Of a DNA stretch of 64,000 nt, positions 33,922-46,235 are shown piece by piece (the stretch's first letter is position 1; every line of letters starts with the position of its first letter). This stretch comes from Toxonevra muliebris (lineage: Eukaryota; Arthropoda; Insecta; Diptera; Pallopteridae). The position numbers and the translations under genes were made by a program. The DNA is taken from the NCBI GenBank assembly GCA_963691655.1, contig CAVNUY010000015.1, positions 124,001 through 188,000 of the forward strand, given 5' to 3'. The notes beneath the pieces are model-generated. The model made no database searches and was not told the origin of the DNA. It was given only the letters and a program-made list of their open reading frames with translations.

Positions 33922-34757
33922 CCTATCTCCAAAGTGGATGGTTCCTAATATTTTTTGAACCGTTAAATCCGAATCTGCCATCAGTTTTGTCATAGCAAAT
34001 CAGGTTTTCGAGGTATAGCCAATTTTTTTATTCTTCGAACATGGGTCGCCATTTTTATCAAAATTACCATTTGTCGAAATAATTTTTTTTTCACTCACTT
34101 CACCCAAGTTTGGTGGGAAAAAGTTTAGATGAGAATAGAGGAAATGCATCTTCAACGACATATTAGCACCAACAGGGTGCTCAATGAAATTTCGGTATCA
34201 AGGTTTATGGAATGAGGAAATGCTAGCCGATTATTGTTCGATGACCATTAGAGACACCAATCCCAAAACACACAGCAGACAAAATGTGAACTGTTCAGAA
34301 TTCTTTGTTTAATTAAAAGCAATATTATGTATTAAAATTAATGAAATAGTTGTTTTTTTTTTCTAGCTCCCAAACTAGAACTTACGCTAAAGATTCATAT
34401 AAAAATCAGCGATGGTTATTTCGTTTTTAGCACTTAATAATGGAAAAAAAATAGGTAATTCTAAAAAAAACGTTTGTTTTGGTCAGAATTTCAACTTCGA
34501 ATCTCCATAACGTTTGACAGAAATGGAACAGAGAATTAAATAAACTCTTAAATCAAATATAATTTAATTGCATTTTTGAGAGATATACACGCTCTTTTCA
34601 TTTCGAAAAAATGGTAATTTTGATAAAAATGGCGACCCATGTCCGAAAAATCAAAAAATTAGCTATATCTCGAAAACCTGTTGATATGACAAAAGTGATG
34701 GCAGATTCGGATTCAGCAGACCAAAAGACATTAGGTACTATCAACTTTGGAGATGGG
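33922..34757. mobile_element. TA-flanked element with ~160-bp inverted repeats
   Basis: The left arm (from CCTATCTCCAAAGT to about 34085) is the inverse of the right arm (about 34603-34757). Both contain CATGGGTCGCCATTTTTAT or its complement. TA lies on each side, which suggests a mariner-like non-autonomous element. There is no coding sequence inside. Confidence 0.75.
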
Positions 34758-36221
34758 TATTACAATTTTTTTCATTTTGTTGTATAGTGTTATAATTAAA
34801 TTACCATTTCATGGAAATATTAGGCATACATCCTCGGTATAACTGGGGATCAGCGTGGCCGTTATGAAACTATAGTTGCAATTTGCAATCTTTTTGACTG
34901 CTTGGAGACTTTGACACGACTCACAGTAGTCTGCAATCCCATAAGTCGAAAAATAAATTTTTTTTTGGGGGGGGTTCTGACATTTTAAATAGTTGCAGCG
35001 ATAACCCTAGCAACGTTTTAGAACAATGGTTAAGTACAGCTATTCTTCAAAAATATTTTTTGGCTTTGCAAGTTTAAGTAAAAATAAGTGTCGAAACGTG
35101 TGGAATTTTCATGTGAAAAGTGTGTTATTAAGTGTGTAAGTACTTTTCATAAATCTAAATAAAAATATTACTTAACTATAATCAACACAATAAATAAGTA
35201 ATGAATTCACCGGTGTTTTTACCATGTAAGCTGTTTTCAAGGCTGAGAAAAAAAGGGTTTTAAAAAAATTCTCTAGGGTTCCTGCCGTTTTTTTTAATTC
35301 TAAATTATTAATTTTTGTAAAACATATAAAAATATCAGTTGCCGGAATGGATTTTACACAATATTTTCAATGCAATGTACATATGCGCTATATTCTATGT
35401 CCCAGCAATTGTAAAAAGTATTTGTATAATAGAAATTTGTTGTGTAAAATTCGTATAGATGGGGGAGAAAAAGGTTAAAGATTTTTGCGTCCAATAACCG
35501 TTAATATTTCCTTGAGCTTATATTAGCTGTATTAGCCATCCTCCTCTATTACCTTCTTTTGTATTGACGATAGGGACAACATCATCATGTATATAAAAAA
35601 TTTACCACTTTGAATACGCCATTTTGTTTTTTGACAAATTAAGAACGGATTCGTAAACAGAGATTCCAAAAAACCCCAAATGTCTGGCCAAAATTCGAAA
35701 TTTTTTTTTGGAAATGGTCCACCATTTTCGTAATTCGTAATTAACAACTCCAAAAACCCTCAAATGTCTGGTTTGTCAAAGTTCGATAATTTTGTTTGCA
35801 TATGGTCCGCACAAATAATCATTACAAAAGAACGATTTTTTCGACTTATGGCCTGCTTTTCGGGATTCCAGACCACCGTGCGACTTTTCGAAAATACCCA
35901 AAATTTGAGACTTTTTTAAAAACCTTGCAAATCTTAGACTTTTTTTTACAAAAAGTGTGATATTTACATGAAATTATACGAAAAATACATTGGCTTAAAC
36001 TTGAAAGTTCTCAACACTAATTACACACATACTTTTTAGTTGCAACACTGTCGTTTTATAAGATTTTTTACAAACTTATTGGTATTTTCAAATTTGCCGC
36101 ACTGACTTACGGAAAATTTTTTGGCCAATTAAAAGTTCACAAATGAAAGACACTGCAAAATGCTAGGGTTCTGCATAATCTTCATAATTTTTAACAAGGA
36201 ATATTTTCTCAACGGTATTTT
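34758..36221. other. AT-rich sequence with an 84-bp two-copy repeat
   Basis: CAAATGTCTGG occurs at about 35677 and 35761 in similar surroundings, giving a two-copy repeat of 84 bp. Words near 34930 (CCATAAGTCGAAAAAT) recur inverted near 35838, hinting at an old inverted-repeat element. No gene was found. Confidence 0.45.
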
Positions 36222-36535
36222 TATCTGCCATTTATAGAAAAAGGGGGTTTAAAATCCCATTTTCAAGAGGAAGGGTAAGAGTTGGAGACAAAGTGTATAT
36301 TGTTTATTGTTCATTTCTTTATGCTTAGCAACTTTGCATCAGACATAAAATTCATATCTTCTAAAATAAAAAAAGTTCTTAATAGCCCCTGAAGATCCCA
36401 TTTTTCCGACTGCAGGTCATTGTGGGAGAACTAGATGTGATGTGTGTACGCAGTCGTGATCAGCAACCTCAAATTACTATGAAACCGTTGGAAAATCTCT
36501 CGAAAATTGGATTGAAAATATGTGGCCCTGTGTAA
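36222..36535 (+). repeat. Dispersed repeat 'C', copy 2
   Basis: It begins CCATTTATAGAAAAAGGGGG and ends in a GTTGGAAAATCTC block. It is inverted relative to 28051-28366, with several mismatches. No protein. Confidence 0.6.
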
Positions 36536-37044
36536 TTTTGGTACTACTTACATTTATCATTCGATAACTTGCAGGGATGACACCAAGTATGCATGAACAT
36601 AATTAGTGCTACCTATTCTTATCGAATGAAAAAAACCGAAATAATAATAATAAAGTAATTAAAAATATCAAAATTTTCTTGCAAATTTTAGTTAAAATTA
36701 AATTTTACAAAAAAATAAACAGAATGAGAAAAAAGTACACGTGTGCACAACCGTAAAAAAAGTAAGCAAATTTGCTTACAAATAATCAAAATGACAACCG
36801 TGCAGGCTACAAGTGTTTAGTGAAACAAGTTTTTTGGCTATTTGAGGGCTCTATCTGATTATATGCTCAGTGGTGGCACCAAGATTTGTGCAATTTACAT
36901 TTTCGCTTTAAACTGCACAAAATTTATTTTGCTTAATGCACTCCGCTTATTAGCACTTTCCGTTTATCAGCACTAAAATTATGATCACATCTTTTAGTTT
37001 TCCCAGTTTTCAGTTTTGTAAGGTGATGAATCACGTGAAGATGA
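36536..37044. other. AT-rich spacer, nothing recognised
   Basis: No coding or repeat signal found. Confidence 0.45.
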
Positions 37045-37052
37045 CTCAGAAA

Positions 37053-38154
37053 TAGGGTTGTTATGCAGAAATATTGAAATCGAGGACAGAGAGCTGAAAA
37101 AACTAGGACATTTTGACAAAATCCAGGAAGCATAAAATAATATAACTTTTTCAAAAAAATATGAATATGAAACATATATTTTACAAAATTGTGTACAAAA
37201 GAGTTTTTAATTAATAATGTACATTTAAACACATATGTACATTTGTATTTATGTATGCTTAATTAGATACAAAGTATGTATGTTATTAAGAACTTTTATA
37301 CAATATAGACATTTACATATACATAAATTAAAAAATGTGTTATATATTTGTTCCTACACTACTCAGTTTTTTCTAAGCGAAGGAAAGCCTCATTTGGTTG
37401 TGCCGCAAGGGTCAAACGGGACAGAGAGATTCAGGAGATGGTTTTAGTACGTAGGTACACCTGAGTGTGAATCGTGCATGCTGTACAGCACGGCGCTGCC
37501 AGATCTATACAGATTTCCTCTACTTTAACGTATACAAAAAAAAAAAGAGAAAGGAAAAATACTAATCAGTTTCCATACACTTGTCTACACTTCCAATATA
37601 TTTCAAATAGTTATGGAATTCCTTTCAGCTCATTTCAAAATTATATTTTGTTTTAATGATATCGAATATTGTGAGGGGATCCAACCTATTTCATTGCATT
37701 GTGCGCAGGAAGGCAAAAAAAGAAACTCAACTACTATTTTAAGCTCGTAGCAATTTTCGTATTTGTCAAAGAAAATACATAAAAATTTGTTGCAATTTAT
37801 ATTTTCATCATTCATACTCTTTATAAAAGTTGGAAACATAGAAACTCAGCACTAAGGTTTTCTTCATTAATTGTAATACCACAGTTATTAAAAAATGTAA
37901 CCGAAGGTTATACATGAAACCAGTTTGCCGAATACCTATCATACTTAATTATTTTAAAACAAACAATATAAATCAATTTTTGAAAACTGATTTTAAAAAT
38001 TAGTTTGAGACTACATACATACCTACAAGAAAAACTAGGACTTTCCCGGACGTTAATATTTACCCGGACACAAACGAAAAACTATAGAGGACGTCCCCGG
38101 ATGCCCTAAAAGAGAGGACAGTGTCCGAAAAAAAGAGGACGGATAACAACCCTG
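37053..38154. mobile_element. Non-autonomous hAT element, 1.1 kb, with exact 8-bp duplication
   Basis: The ends are TAGGGTTGTTATGC on the left and GGATAACAACCCTG on the right. CTCAGAAA flanks both sides (37045-37052 and 38155-38162). The subterminal regions carry GAGGACA words in inverse orientation. No transposase is encoded. Both the ends and the duplication length fit hAT. Confidence 0.85.
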
Positions 38155-38439
38155 CTCAGAAATGAACATTTTGGAAGGCAATATTTCGTCAATAGGTGAA
38201 GGTTAATGGTGTCAAAACCTTCCAAAAAAATTTGTGAAGATATTGAACAATACTACTTCAACTTAAACACAATATTTAGTCCAGAATGAATCATTTTTTT
38301 TTTTAATAACGTCACTTTAAATTAAAATATTAAATTAAGATTAGATACATACATAAAACTTATGTAGTTATGATTACATATATGTATAATATATACATAT
38401 GATCTCAGTGCCATTGTGCGTAAACATTAATATGCAATA

Positions 38440-39837
38440 ATTTCTCAACAGCCAACTAAGAACTGAACAGAACAGCTTCAGACCGCAACGCTCATGTGTC
38501 GATCATACTGCTTCTAATCGCATCAAAATTTATTTTCAAAATATCGCTGGCATTAGAACGAAGTCTCGCAATCTGCGTGTTATGACCTCGCAATTGGATT
38601 GTGGCATTATCGTCCTCGTCGAGACATGGCTTAACAAGGATTTCTAGGATCAAGAATTTTTCGACCCTAACTTATTTAATGTTTTTTCGCAAAGACTGTG
38701 ATGCCACTAAAATTTGTTGCTCTTGGGGTGGTGGTGTCATTATTGCTGTGCAACAAAGTTTCGTTTCATTTTATTGGATAACGCCGATTCACTGTTAGAT
38801 CAACTATGTGTTACAGTGTAAGGTCATCATGACTCTTTGTATATCTGTACTTCATATATTCCGCCAAATAGTGCGGGCAGCCTTTATAGAGCACATGTCG
38901 ATAATATACTTAATTTAGCTTAAAATTATATTTGTGATAATCACCTTTGTGTGCTAGGTGATTTTAATTTAATAATGTTTCCTGGTCGTATCTAGATGAT
39001 ACATACATTCACATTAACTCCTACCAATGTAACTATTCCTTCTGAAATTTATGTAGTATATTCTCTTTTAAGTCTTGATTTGCTTCAGCTTATTAATTTA
39101 ATGAATAGTCACAGAAGAATTTTAGATTTAGATTTTATTAGCAACAATGTAAATTTTGATTTGTTGCAATGTTTCTCCCCTCTTTCTTCTTGTGATATGC
39201 ATCATGTTCCTTTTATTCTCGAACTGGAGTCATGAAAATCAGATTTCTTGCTTCAATTTCAAAATATGTGATTATTCTAAGGTTAATCGTTTACTTCACA
39301 ATGTCAATTGGGATGTTTTGTTCTCTGATTTGGATACTGCATCTTGCTTTGGTATTTTCAAATCAAAAATTTTTGATATTTGTACAAACAATATTTCACT
39401 TATTCCAAAGAAAGTGTATAAATTTCCGTGGTCTACCAAATCCTTAAAAAAAACTGAAGAATTTGAGAAACAAGTTTTACAATAAATTCAAGACTTCTAA
39501 GAATCCTGTGCATCTGGCTAAATACAAACATTATGTGAAAGAGTTTAACTGCCTTGACAAATTTTTATATTGAAACCATATTTTGAAATTTGAGGACGAA
39601 ATAAAGGCAAACCCTAAAGTTTTCTGGAGGTTTATTAATTCCAAAAAATATCTTCGAGTATTCCATCTTCTGTGTTTTATAATAACGTGCCAATTCTACA
39701 GCTGAAGCTGCCAATCTTTTTGTTGTATTTTTTCTCTCTAATTTTGTCGATGACGGTGATTCGGATGCTTTTTCTGACCCTAATTCTAATGCATTCATTG
39801 ATTCTGGATCGCTTTCTCTATCGTCCGATGATGTGGT
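38440..39837 (+). pseudogene. CR1/jockey-type LINE, endonuclease and linker
   Basis: The coding remnant runs through several frames. It shows IYFQNIAGIRTKSRNLR and VETWLNKDF (endonuclease start), GGGVIIAV, HRRILDLDFIS and SSCDMHHVPFIL (endonuclease end), and a linker with NPKVFWRFINSKK. Stops and frameshifts are frequent. The next part of the same LINE follows the piggyBac-like insertion, from about 40530. Confidence 0.85.
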
Positions 39838-40530
39838 TAACCCTGGAAGTACATGCTTATTTTTTATACGTAAAGGTCATACTTCATCGAAACGACGACG
39901 GCATTATCCAAAGTGGTATGTTATGACCTATACATCAACAACTTTAAAAATTGATTGTTTTCCATTATTTAGTTAATTTAGCATATAGAAAAACAACAAC
40001 TGACATTTTTTTAATAATATTTATTTATAAATTAAATTTTCACAGCTTTAGTTCATTGGGCTTGTTTTACAAAACGCTGTTTATTTAAGTACAAAAAAAG
40101 TAACTTAAGGCACATATAATTCATCAAATGAGTTTGCATCTTAAAAGCAATATACTGAACTAAAAAGGAACGAGGCACAAAGCTCTACTTTGTGCTTCTC
40201 ACACAAGCTTTAATTATATTTTGAGCAGGACGATTTTGTCATTCGTCGCTTAGAAGAGAGACAAATGGCACAAATCATTCTATTTTTTCAGGATTTATTT
40301 GTTCAGTATTCTCATCATCAGTCGGCATTATATTTTTAATTTTATTTCTACCGACAGTCAAAGTTGGTATTTGTAAGCCCATCAGTTAATTGGATTATTA
40401 AAAGGCATATTTAATATTCCAAAATATTCAGTAATATTTTTGCAATGCCGAATGTGATTAGCATAGTGGATGTGATTAGAGAAATTATTTTCGACTTTAT
40501 CTTTAATAACGATACACCTCTACATAGAGG
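39838..40530 (-). mobile_element. piggyBac-like fragment inserted in the LINE
   Basis: The left border is TTAA (39837-39840) followed by CCCTGGAAGTACATG, a piggyBac-type end. On the minus strand, about 40280-40165 reads CAICLSSKRRMTKSSC and SLCEKHKVELC, the Cys-rich zinc domain at the C-terminus of piggyBac transposases. It points toward the TTAA end as expected. The other terminus is not found, so the element is truncated or was deleted together with part of the LINE. Confidence 0.7.
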
Positions 40531-41903
40531 CAGGTCGCTTTAGTCTGAATCAGATGCCTCCACTGACAGACTTGCATCTTCCAAACTATCATTTGTCCTC
40601 CATATCTAAACTTTTTGAGTGCATTATAAAAGAAAAAATTTATTTTGCTGTAAAAAATTTGATTTGTGTAAATCAGCATAGATTTGTTTCTGGTCGGTCT
40701 ACTATTTCCAATCTTGAGATTTTTACGGATGACTGCATTTCTTCCTTTCATGACGGTTTCCAAGTTGATCCAATCTATACAGATTTCTCTAAGGCCTTTG
40801 ATAGGGTAAGCCATGATATTTTAATTCACAAGTTGGGTTTTCACTCTGTTTTCTTGGAATAGACCAGCTCGTATTTACGTAATCGTTGTTGCGCTGTAAT
40901 TATTGATGATGTCTCTTCGATGCCCTTTACTTCCTCATCGGGCGTTCCTTAAGGTAGTATTTTGGGGCCTTTGCTGTTTGTACTCTTCATAAATGATATT
41001 AGCAGCTGTTTTACAAATATAAAATTCCTGCTCTATGCAGATGATAAAAATAAAAAAAATGATTAAAAATATACTGCATCATTAAGAACTCAGTGGATGC
41101 TTTGAAGCTGCAATGTGAACTTGATAATGTGCATTCATGGTGCAAAAAAAAAAAAACGCTTATCCCTGAACATTAATAAATGTTTTTAAATTTCATTTTC
41201 AAGGTCCACCAATTTGATTTATACATCTTACCACATTGCTAACTCTCACTTAAAATCAGTTAATGAAATTAAAGACTTAGGTGTTATCCTTGATTCAAAA
41301 CTTACCTTTTTCAGCCATCTTAACTACATAGTTTCGAAAGCTTACTCCATGCTTGCCTTTGCCCGTCGTAATTCTTCAGACTTTTCTGATCCCTATACTG
41401 TTAAATTACTGTTTACTACTTTTGTTCGCTCGGTTTTAGAGTATGCCGCCTTTATTTGGAGACTGTATCATGCCTGCCATATTAATCGCCTTGAACGCAT
41501 TCAAAAAGTCTTTCTGCGATTTGCGCTTCGTTCACTGAATTTCTCTGAACCGATTCCCCCCTACAATGCTCGCTGTTTGCTCTTAAACTTAAAAACCCTT
41601 CAGAGTAGGAGATCCATTCTATCTATGTCCTTAATTTCTGACATTATCTGCGGTAATATGGATTGTCCCACCCTTCTTGTTCGGATTAATTTCATCTAAA
41701 AACCTAAGGCAATTTAAATTATTTTATGTTGGCCGTTTTAAAACAAATTACGCCTTAAATGCACCTATTGTTATTTTTGTAAATTTTTTTAATTGTAATT
41801 CTTTTTGAAATTTTATAATTTTTTTGCATATCTATCTTAAACTATTCTAACTAGTCTGTAAGAACATTGTATTCATAGACTAAGTATATAAATGAATAAA
41901 TAA
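40531..41903 (+). pseudogene. CR1/jockey-type LINE, RT, C-terminal domain and 3' tail
   Basis: The RT shows SISKLFECIIKEKI, DFSKAFDRVSHDIL (motif A), GVP*GSILGPLL (motif B with an in-frame stop) and LLYADD (about 41030). The thumb begins IKDLGVILDSKL and the C-terminal region has LERIQKVFLRFAL. There are several stops. The 3' end is a short AATGAATAAATAAA tail at 41890, the same kind as in the LINEs at 14898 and 49090, so these are one family. Confidence 0.88.
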
Positions 41904-41919
41904 ACTGGTTATGCATTGT

Positions 41920-42360
41920 AAATCCAGGCTTGATTGTGTTGGAAAACATAATGTCCTGGTGTTAATATGGGCTTCTGGACACTTGAGAATTTCAGGCAAT
42001 GATCTCATATGCTGACCTCTTTTTTTTCGTCTACAGCCATCAAGGCCACCATTAATGAGTGGGTCGATTTGACCCACAATCGTAAATGAAAGGACAGACA
42101 AAGATCATGTTACCTGTTATCTCGAAGCGTCTAACAGACTTTTTGTTCAGGTCACTTCTCTTGAGCCAAACATTTGAATATGATGGGCCTGGGAGCTAGT
42201 GCCTTCTATGCTTCCTGTGGTTCGAAGAAAGAATGTCCAGAGACCGCTGAGCAGTTTTGTAGTGTCAGTACCGCTTTTTGTCGGATCAGAGTAAGCATAT
42301 TTGGCACTGAAGTGGTGAGATACGAGCTATTTACCACCTCAGGATCTGCTAATACTTATT
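41920..42360 (+). pseudogene. LINE RNase H and zinc-tail remnant
   Basis: The frames resemble the end of an RNase H domain (WASGHLRISGND, then ADLFF) followed by INEWVDLTHNRK and a degraded Cys-rich tail (CGSKKECPE...CRIRVSIFGTEV). It is a different LINE from the one that ends at 41903 and has no visible 3' tail. Multiple frameshifts. Confidence 0.7.
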
Positions 42361-42649
42361 AATAAATTTGGTTTATTCAAAGAATAGGAAAAGAGAACAC
42401 AGGATATTGTACAATGCACTATGGTCCAAAAATCTTTTTTTTTGGCATAAAGTCGTAGAAAAGTGATATTGGTCTGAAACTTTACATATATACTTCTGGT
42501 ACCATATTCATAATAAAATACAAAAATGGGCGAAATCGGATAAGTGCCACGCCGACTTCCTATATACTGCTAATATCGAAATCCATATATCTTGTAAAGT
42601 ATTATAGATAGAAAGCTAAAACTTGTTGAATTCTGAATTCGTCTACCGG

Positions 42650-43084
42650 GAGAGTTTCTGCGCCCTCAACACAAATTACTAAGGCACCCGAACTTGTTCA
42701 AGCTCTACGCACTCATTTTCAAAACTTAACACCCGAACGAATGTCACGCCACGCTAAGCATTACGTCTTCAAATTCAAAGATTTGGATCGCACAAGCCAT
42801 GTTTTCATTCACCATGGGCAGATTGGATCTTCATTCTCACATCCATACGACGGACCATACAAAGTTGTCAGTCGACACAACATGTACTAAACAGTTTTAA
42901 TTAATGGAAAAAACAACACAGTCTCCATCGATCGATTGAAGCCGGCATACGTCGTACTGGGCGATGAGGAAACACGAGAACCTCTCACTAGCAACGCCGA
43001 TAAAGTCAGAAAATCGAAAAAAACTGTTCACTTTGTAGCTTAAAAACTATTTTATTTTACCTTTTTTACAAAGAGGGGGAGGCA
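42650..43084 (+). pseudogene. Ty3/gypsy integrase C-terminal end and polypurine tract
   Basis: The frame reads VFKFKDLDRTSHVF, PYDGPYKVVSRH, then a stop, and SIDRLKPAYVV, the characteristic end of gypsy integrases. It closes shortly before the polypurine tract AAAGAGGGGGAGG (about 43070-43082), which primes plus-strand DNA synthesis. Upstream pol is missing. Confidence 0.85.
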
Positions 43085-43335
43085 TGTCGCGATACCCACA
43101 AACTCTTTCTACTACTTTCATACATTCAGGCAACCCTCACCCTAACTATAAGAGTGTAAAAAACAGCACTGATTCCGCTATTCGATTTCTGTCATGGTAC
43201 CGTTTTGCAACTGCAGTTTTTACGTTAACCTTTAATATTATAAATGATAATTGCAAATAAAGAAAAGAATCAAAAACCAAAATAACGTTTTCGCTTCATA
43301 TATATACTCGAGAAATTCAACTATAGCGAAAACAG
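43085..43335 (+). repeat. Gypsy 3' LTR (end approximate)
   Basis: It starts TGTCGCGATACCC directly after the polypurine tract. A likely AATAAAGAAA signal lies near 43256. The end is placed near TATAGCGAAAACA because this mirrors the start loosely. No second LTR is present to confirm it. Confidence 0.55.
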
Positions 43336-43599
43336 AGAAAATCGGTAAGTTTCCATACCTACTTTTCATGTATAGTTAATTTGGATATACATATGTATGC
43401 ATATATGTTATATGTATACATATATGCAGTTTCGAAGATATAAATCTAAAAATGAATATGTAACCTCGCAGCAGATTCTAAGTGCAAAATTTTAGGGGTC
43501 ACAACCCCGCGACTCCTCTTCTTCTCAAATAAGAAATATTTCAATACTTCATATTAATTCATTGTTATATTATCCATAATTCATATAATCTATTATTCT

Positions 43600-44075
43600 T
43601 ATTGCTTGCATTTAATTATTTCGTTAAGGTTCCATATTTATATATTGTACTGAAGTCGTTTTCAAGTAAAAAAGCAAAGGCTTCTTTAGGAGGAAGCGGA
43701 ACTAACTTGCATTGTTCGGAAGAAAGCGGTTTTCATATCTTGCTTGGCCGTGCTGGAAAGACGTACTCTCTTTTACAAAAAACGCCAAATCTTTACTATC
43801 TGATTTTTTAGCCGCATGGACCATTATATCAATATTGTGATTTTGCTCAAAAAAAAGATCTGTTACAATATTTCCCTTCAATCGGTTCTTTGCTTCTACA
43901 TAACTGAGCTGAGTTTAATAATGAATGTAGAAACGTACTTTGGGTATTTTTCTTTAAACCGATTCAACATTGTGTTACAACGCGGACGTATTTTGTTAAC
44001 AAAACCAAGCAAATTTTTTTTCGTTTTCTTAATTTCATCTTTTTCTCCCAAATTCAGTTCATTGTTATTATTTTT
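43600..44075 (-). pseudogene. Unassigned transposon-type protein remnant
   Basis: The minus-strand frame holds KKNLLGFVNKIRPRC, EAKNRLKGNIVTDLFF, NIDIMVHAAKKSDSKDLAFF and, after a frameshift, PLPPKEAFAFLLENDF. It resembles the fragment at 55430-55640 (NEALALFIFSKLS) in its last block, so both probably come from one transposon family. It lies inside the CACTATGG element and could be its own transposase accessory region (inference). The stop near 43711 makes it inactive. Confidence 0.5.
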
Positions 44076-44077
44076 TT

Positions 44078-44566
44078 GATGTGTAAACATTTTAGCTCAC
44101 GGTATGGGCAAAATTTCAAATGTAAGAATAACTGAAACGTAAGATGTAAGATAACTGTAACGTTCAGTTCCCCTCTCGCTCGCACTACTGTGCGGCATGA
44201 CTGTGCTACTCTAAACAACAATGAGAAGAGAGAAGAGAAGAAGAGAGGGAGAAATTTGTTTATGTTTCGATCAATTTCCTCACACATATATGTGCATACG
44301 AAAACAAAATGTGAGTGTACATTTATTCGTGGCAGAATTATTTGTTGGTGTTAAGCATGTGGAAATCGATTATACCATACAAGCAGAGTAGTCGCCGTAG
44401 CAAACACAAGCGTTTGATAGGTTTTGAATTCGATTAGTTAGATTGGGTTAAAATTAAATATTTTTTAAAATATAAAAACAATACAAAATGATAATAATAA
44501 AGAATTTAGATTTCAAAAAATCTATAAACAAAATGTAGTGATAAACAAAATGTAGCAAACCACGAA
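44078..44566 (-). mobile_element. Repeat 'B', copy 3, truncated and inverted
   Basis: It starts GATGTGTAAACATTTTAGC after a T-run, the inverse of the B end at 21175 and 53287. It follows copy 2 until GCAAACCAC at about 44566 and then departs. About half of the element is missing, including the conserved hairpin. Confidence 0.75.
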
Positions 44567-44713
44567 GTAGAAAAATGGAAAATGAAACTCAAATAGAACA
44601 GCTATGAGAAAGCTTTTTAGATCAGTTAAATCAAAACAATGAGCAACGGCTCTATACATAGTATAGAGTTGCCATGATACATTTTATAGTAATTTGAATT
44701 TTATGTTTTCCAT

Positions 44714-46010
44714 TTATGTCTGCTGCTCCGAACAGCCTCCTCCCTTTGGAAGGTCCAAGCTTCCAACAGCGTCATTGTCGATTGGTAATACGCAAATTTT
44801 ACGAACAGCTCTTTTGATCATGCCGTTGTTCGTTCGCAGAACTGCCACACGTACGACACCATCTTCGCCACTGATTGATTGAATAACTCTGCCCATTTGC
44901 CATTTTACAGGTGGCAAATTTTCCTCCTTTAGCAGCACCATCGTGCCCGCTTGAATATTTTCGGTAGTTGATCGCTATTTGCTTCGCTGCTGAAGAAGGC
45001 TTAAATACTCAGAGCTCCATTTACGCCAGAAAGATTGTTGCATGCAACAAACGCGTTGCCAGCGTCCCAGGGTGTTAACATTAAGAGCAGTAACATCCGG
45101 CTCAACAATAGATGTTAATGGTGCACCAATTAAAAACTGCGCTAGAGTCAAAACGTCAAGATCTTCAGGATGCTCTGTAAGTGGACAAACTAAGGCTCTG
45201 AATTCTTCAAATGACAATATTGCAGATACAACTGTACGATAAAAATGATATTTAACTGCTTTAATTGAGGACTCCCACAGCCCTCCAAAATGAGGCGAAC
45301 GAGGAGGTATGAATTTCCAGTCAAACCCATCGCTTAACATCTTCAACAATTGTGTCAACTCAGCCAACTCATTTTTTGCACCTACGAAATTAGTTGAGTT
45401 ATCTGACCAAATAACTTTAGGTCTCCCCCGTGTACACGTAAACCTAGTAAGTGCAGCTAAGAACGATGAGGTCGATAGGTCCTTAACTAGTTCAAGATGA
45501 ACCGCCTTTGTGGAGAAGCAAATGAACAAACATATGTAAGTTTTCACAGGTCCTTTGTTGCGAGCTTCAGGGCGATAGGAAAAAGGTCCGTAAAAATCAA
45601 TGCCAGTTACCAAAAACGTTCGGTTACACTGGACACGCTCCGAAGGCAGTTGCCCCATTATGTGCTCAGCTAGTTTTGGCTTAACATGGAAACATCTTAC
45701 GCACTTATTAACAACGCTACAAACAGTTTTACGCCCTCCAACTGGCCAGTATTTTAGTCGAATAGACCCAAGCAATGTTTGCGGTCCAGCGTATAATAGT
45801 TTCTTGTGGTAGATTTCGATTATAGCATAAGTAAGTTGATGACCTTTAGGGAGTATAATTGGGTGACGTGAAGCAAAATCCAGTGAAGAGTGTTCAAGTC
45901 GACCGCCTACTCGTAAAAGTCCAAATCGATCCAAAAATGGTGTAAGTGAAGTACTCGATGATGAACTAACGCATTTATTATTTTCCAACATTTTGCGTTC
46001 TGAGGCAAAA
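44714..46010 (-). pseudogene. BEL/Pao integrase fragment (second BEL element)
   Basis: The frame at 45991-44975 (338 codons) shows the zinc-binding start (H...H, then VNKCVRCFH). The integrase core has all three catalytic positions: TGIDFYGPF, SDNSTNFVGA and FGGLWESSIKAV. After a short deletion, TLAQFLIGAPL begins the BEL C-terminal domain. The segment at 44941-44714 continues it in another frame (MGRVIQSISGEDGVVRVA). No LTR or RT is adjacent, so this is an isolated piece, different in sequence from the BEL at 3112-11251. Confidence 0.85.
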
Positions 46011-46235
46011 AGCAGTCAAAGTTTTCCCCAAATTTTTGTCAAGTCTACTTGCTACTCATTTAGCTACCTTTGATCCTGCGCCAAAAATAAATTGTTGTAC
46101 ATAAAATTCAATTCAATATATTTTTTGTCTATCTTGGGCATCCAGTTTCAGAAAATCGATTCAGTTTTAAAATATAAAATCATAAAAAATTTGACTTTAT
46201 GCCAAAAAAATCGGCTTTTGAACCATAGTGCAATG

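Larger units (their letters stand above)
42417..46230. mobile_element. Transib-like element (CACTATGG ends) filled with nested insertions
   Basis: The left end is CACTATGGTCCAAAAATC, with GGCATAAAGTC further in. The right end is the inverse, from GACTTTATGCC to CCATAGTG. The repeats match for about 45 bp with small differences. The CACWRTG-type start and the 5-bp duplication are the hallmarks of Transib elements. Inside lie a gypsy 3' end, an unassigned transposon-type coding remnant, a B copy and BEL integrase. Classification is an inference from the ends. Confidence 0.7.
42412..46235. repeat. 5-bp target duplication CAATG
   Basis: CAATG at 42412-42416 immediately precedes the left CACTATGG end, and CAATG at 46231-46235 immediately follows the right end. 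Five bases is the duplication length of Transib-type elements. Confidence 0.75.

Noticed and set aside
40300..40335. CTGATGATGAG on the minus strand as a second hammerhead
   Set aside because: No stem II followed by GAAA and no cleavage triplet with a stem I partner were found.
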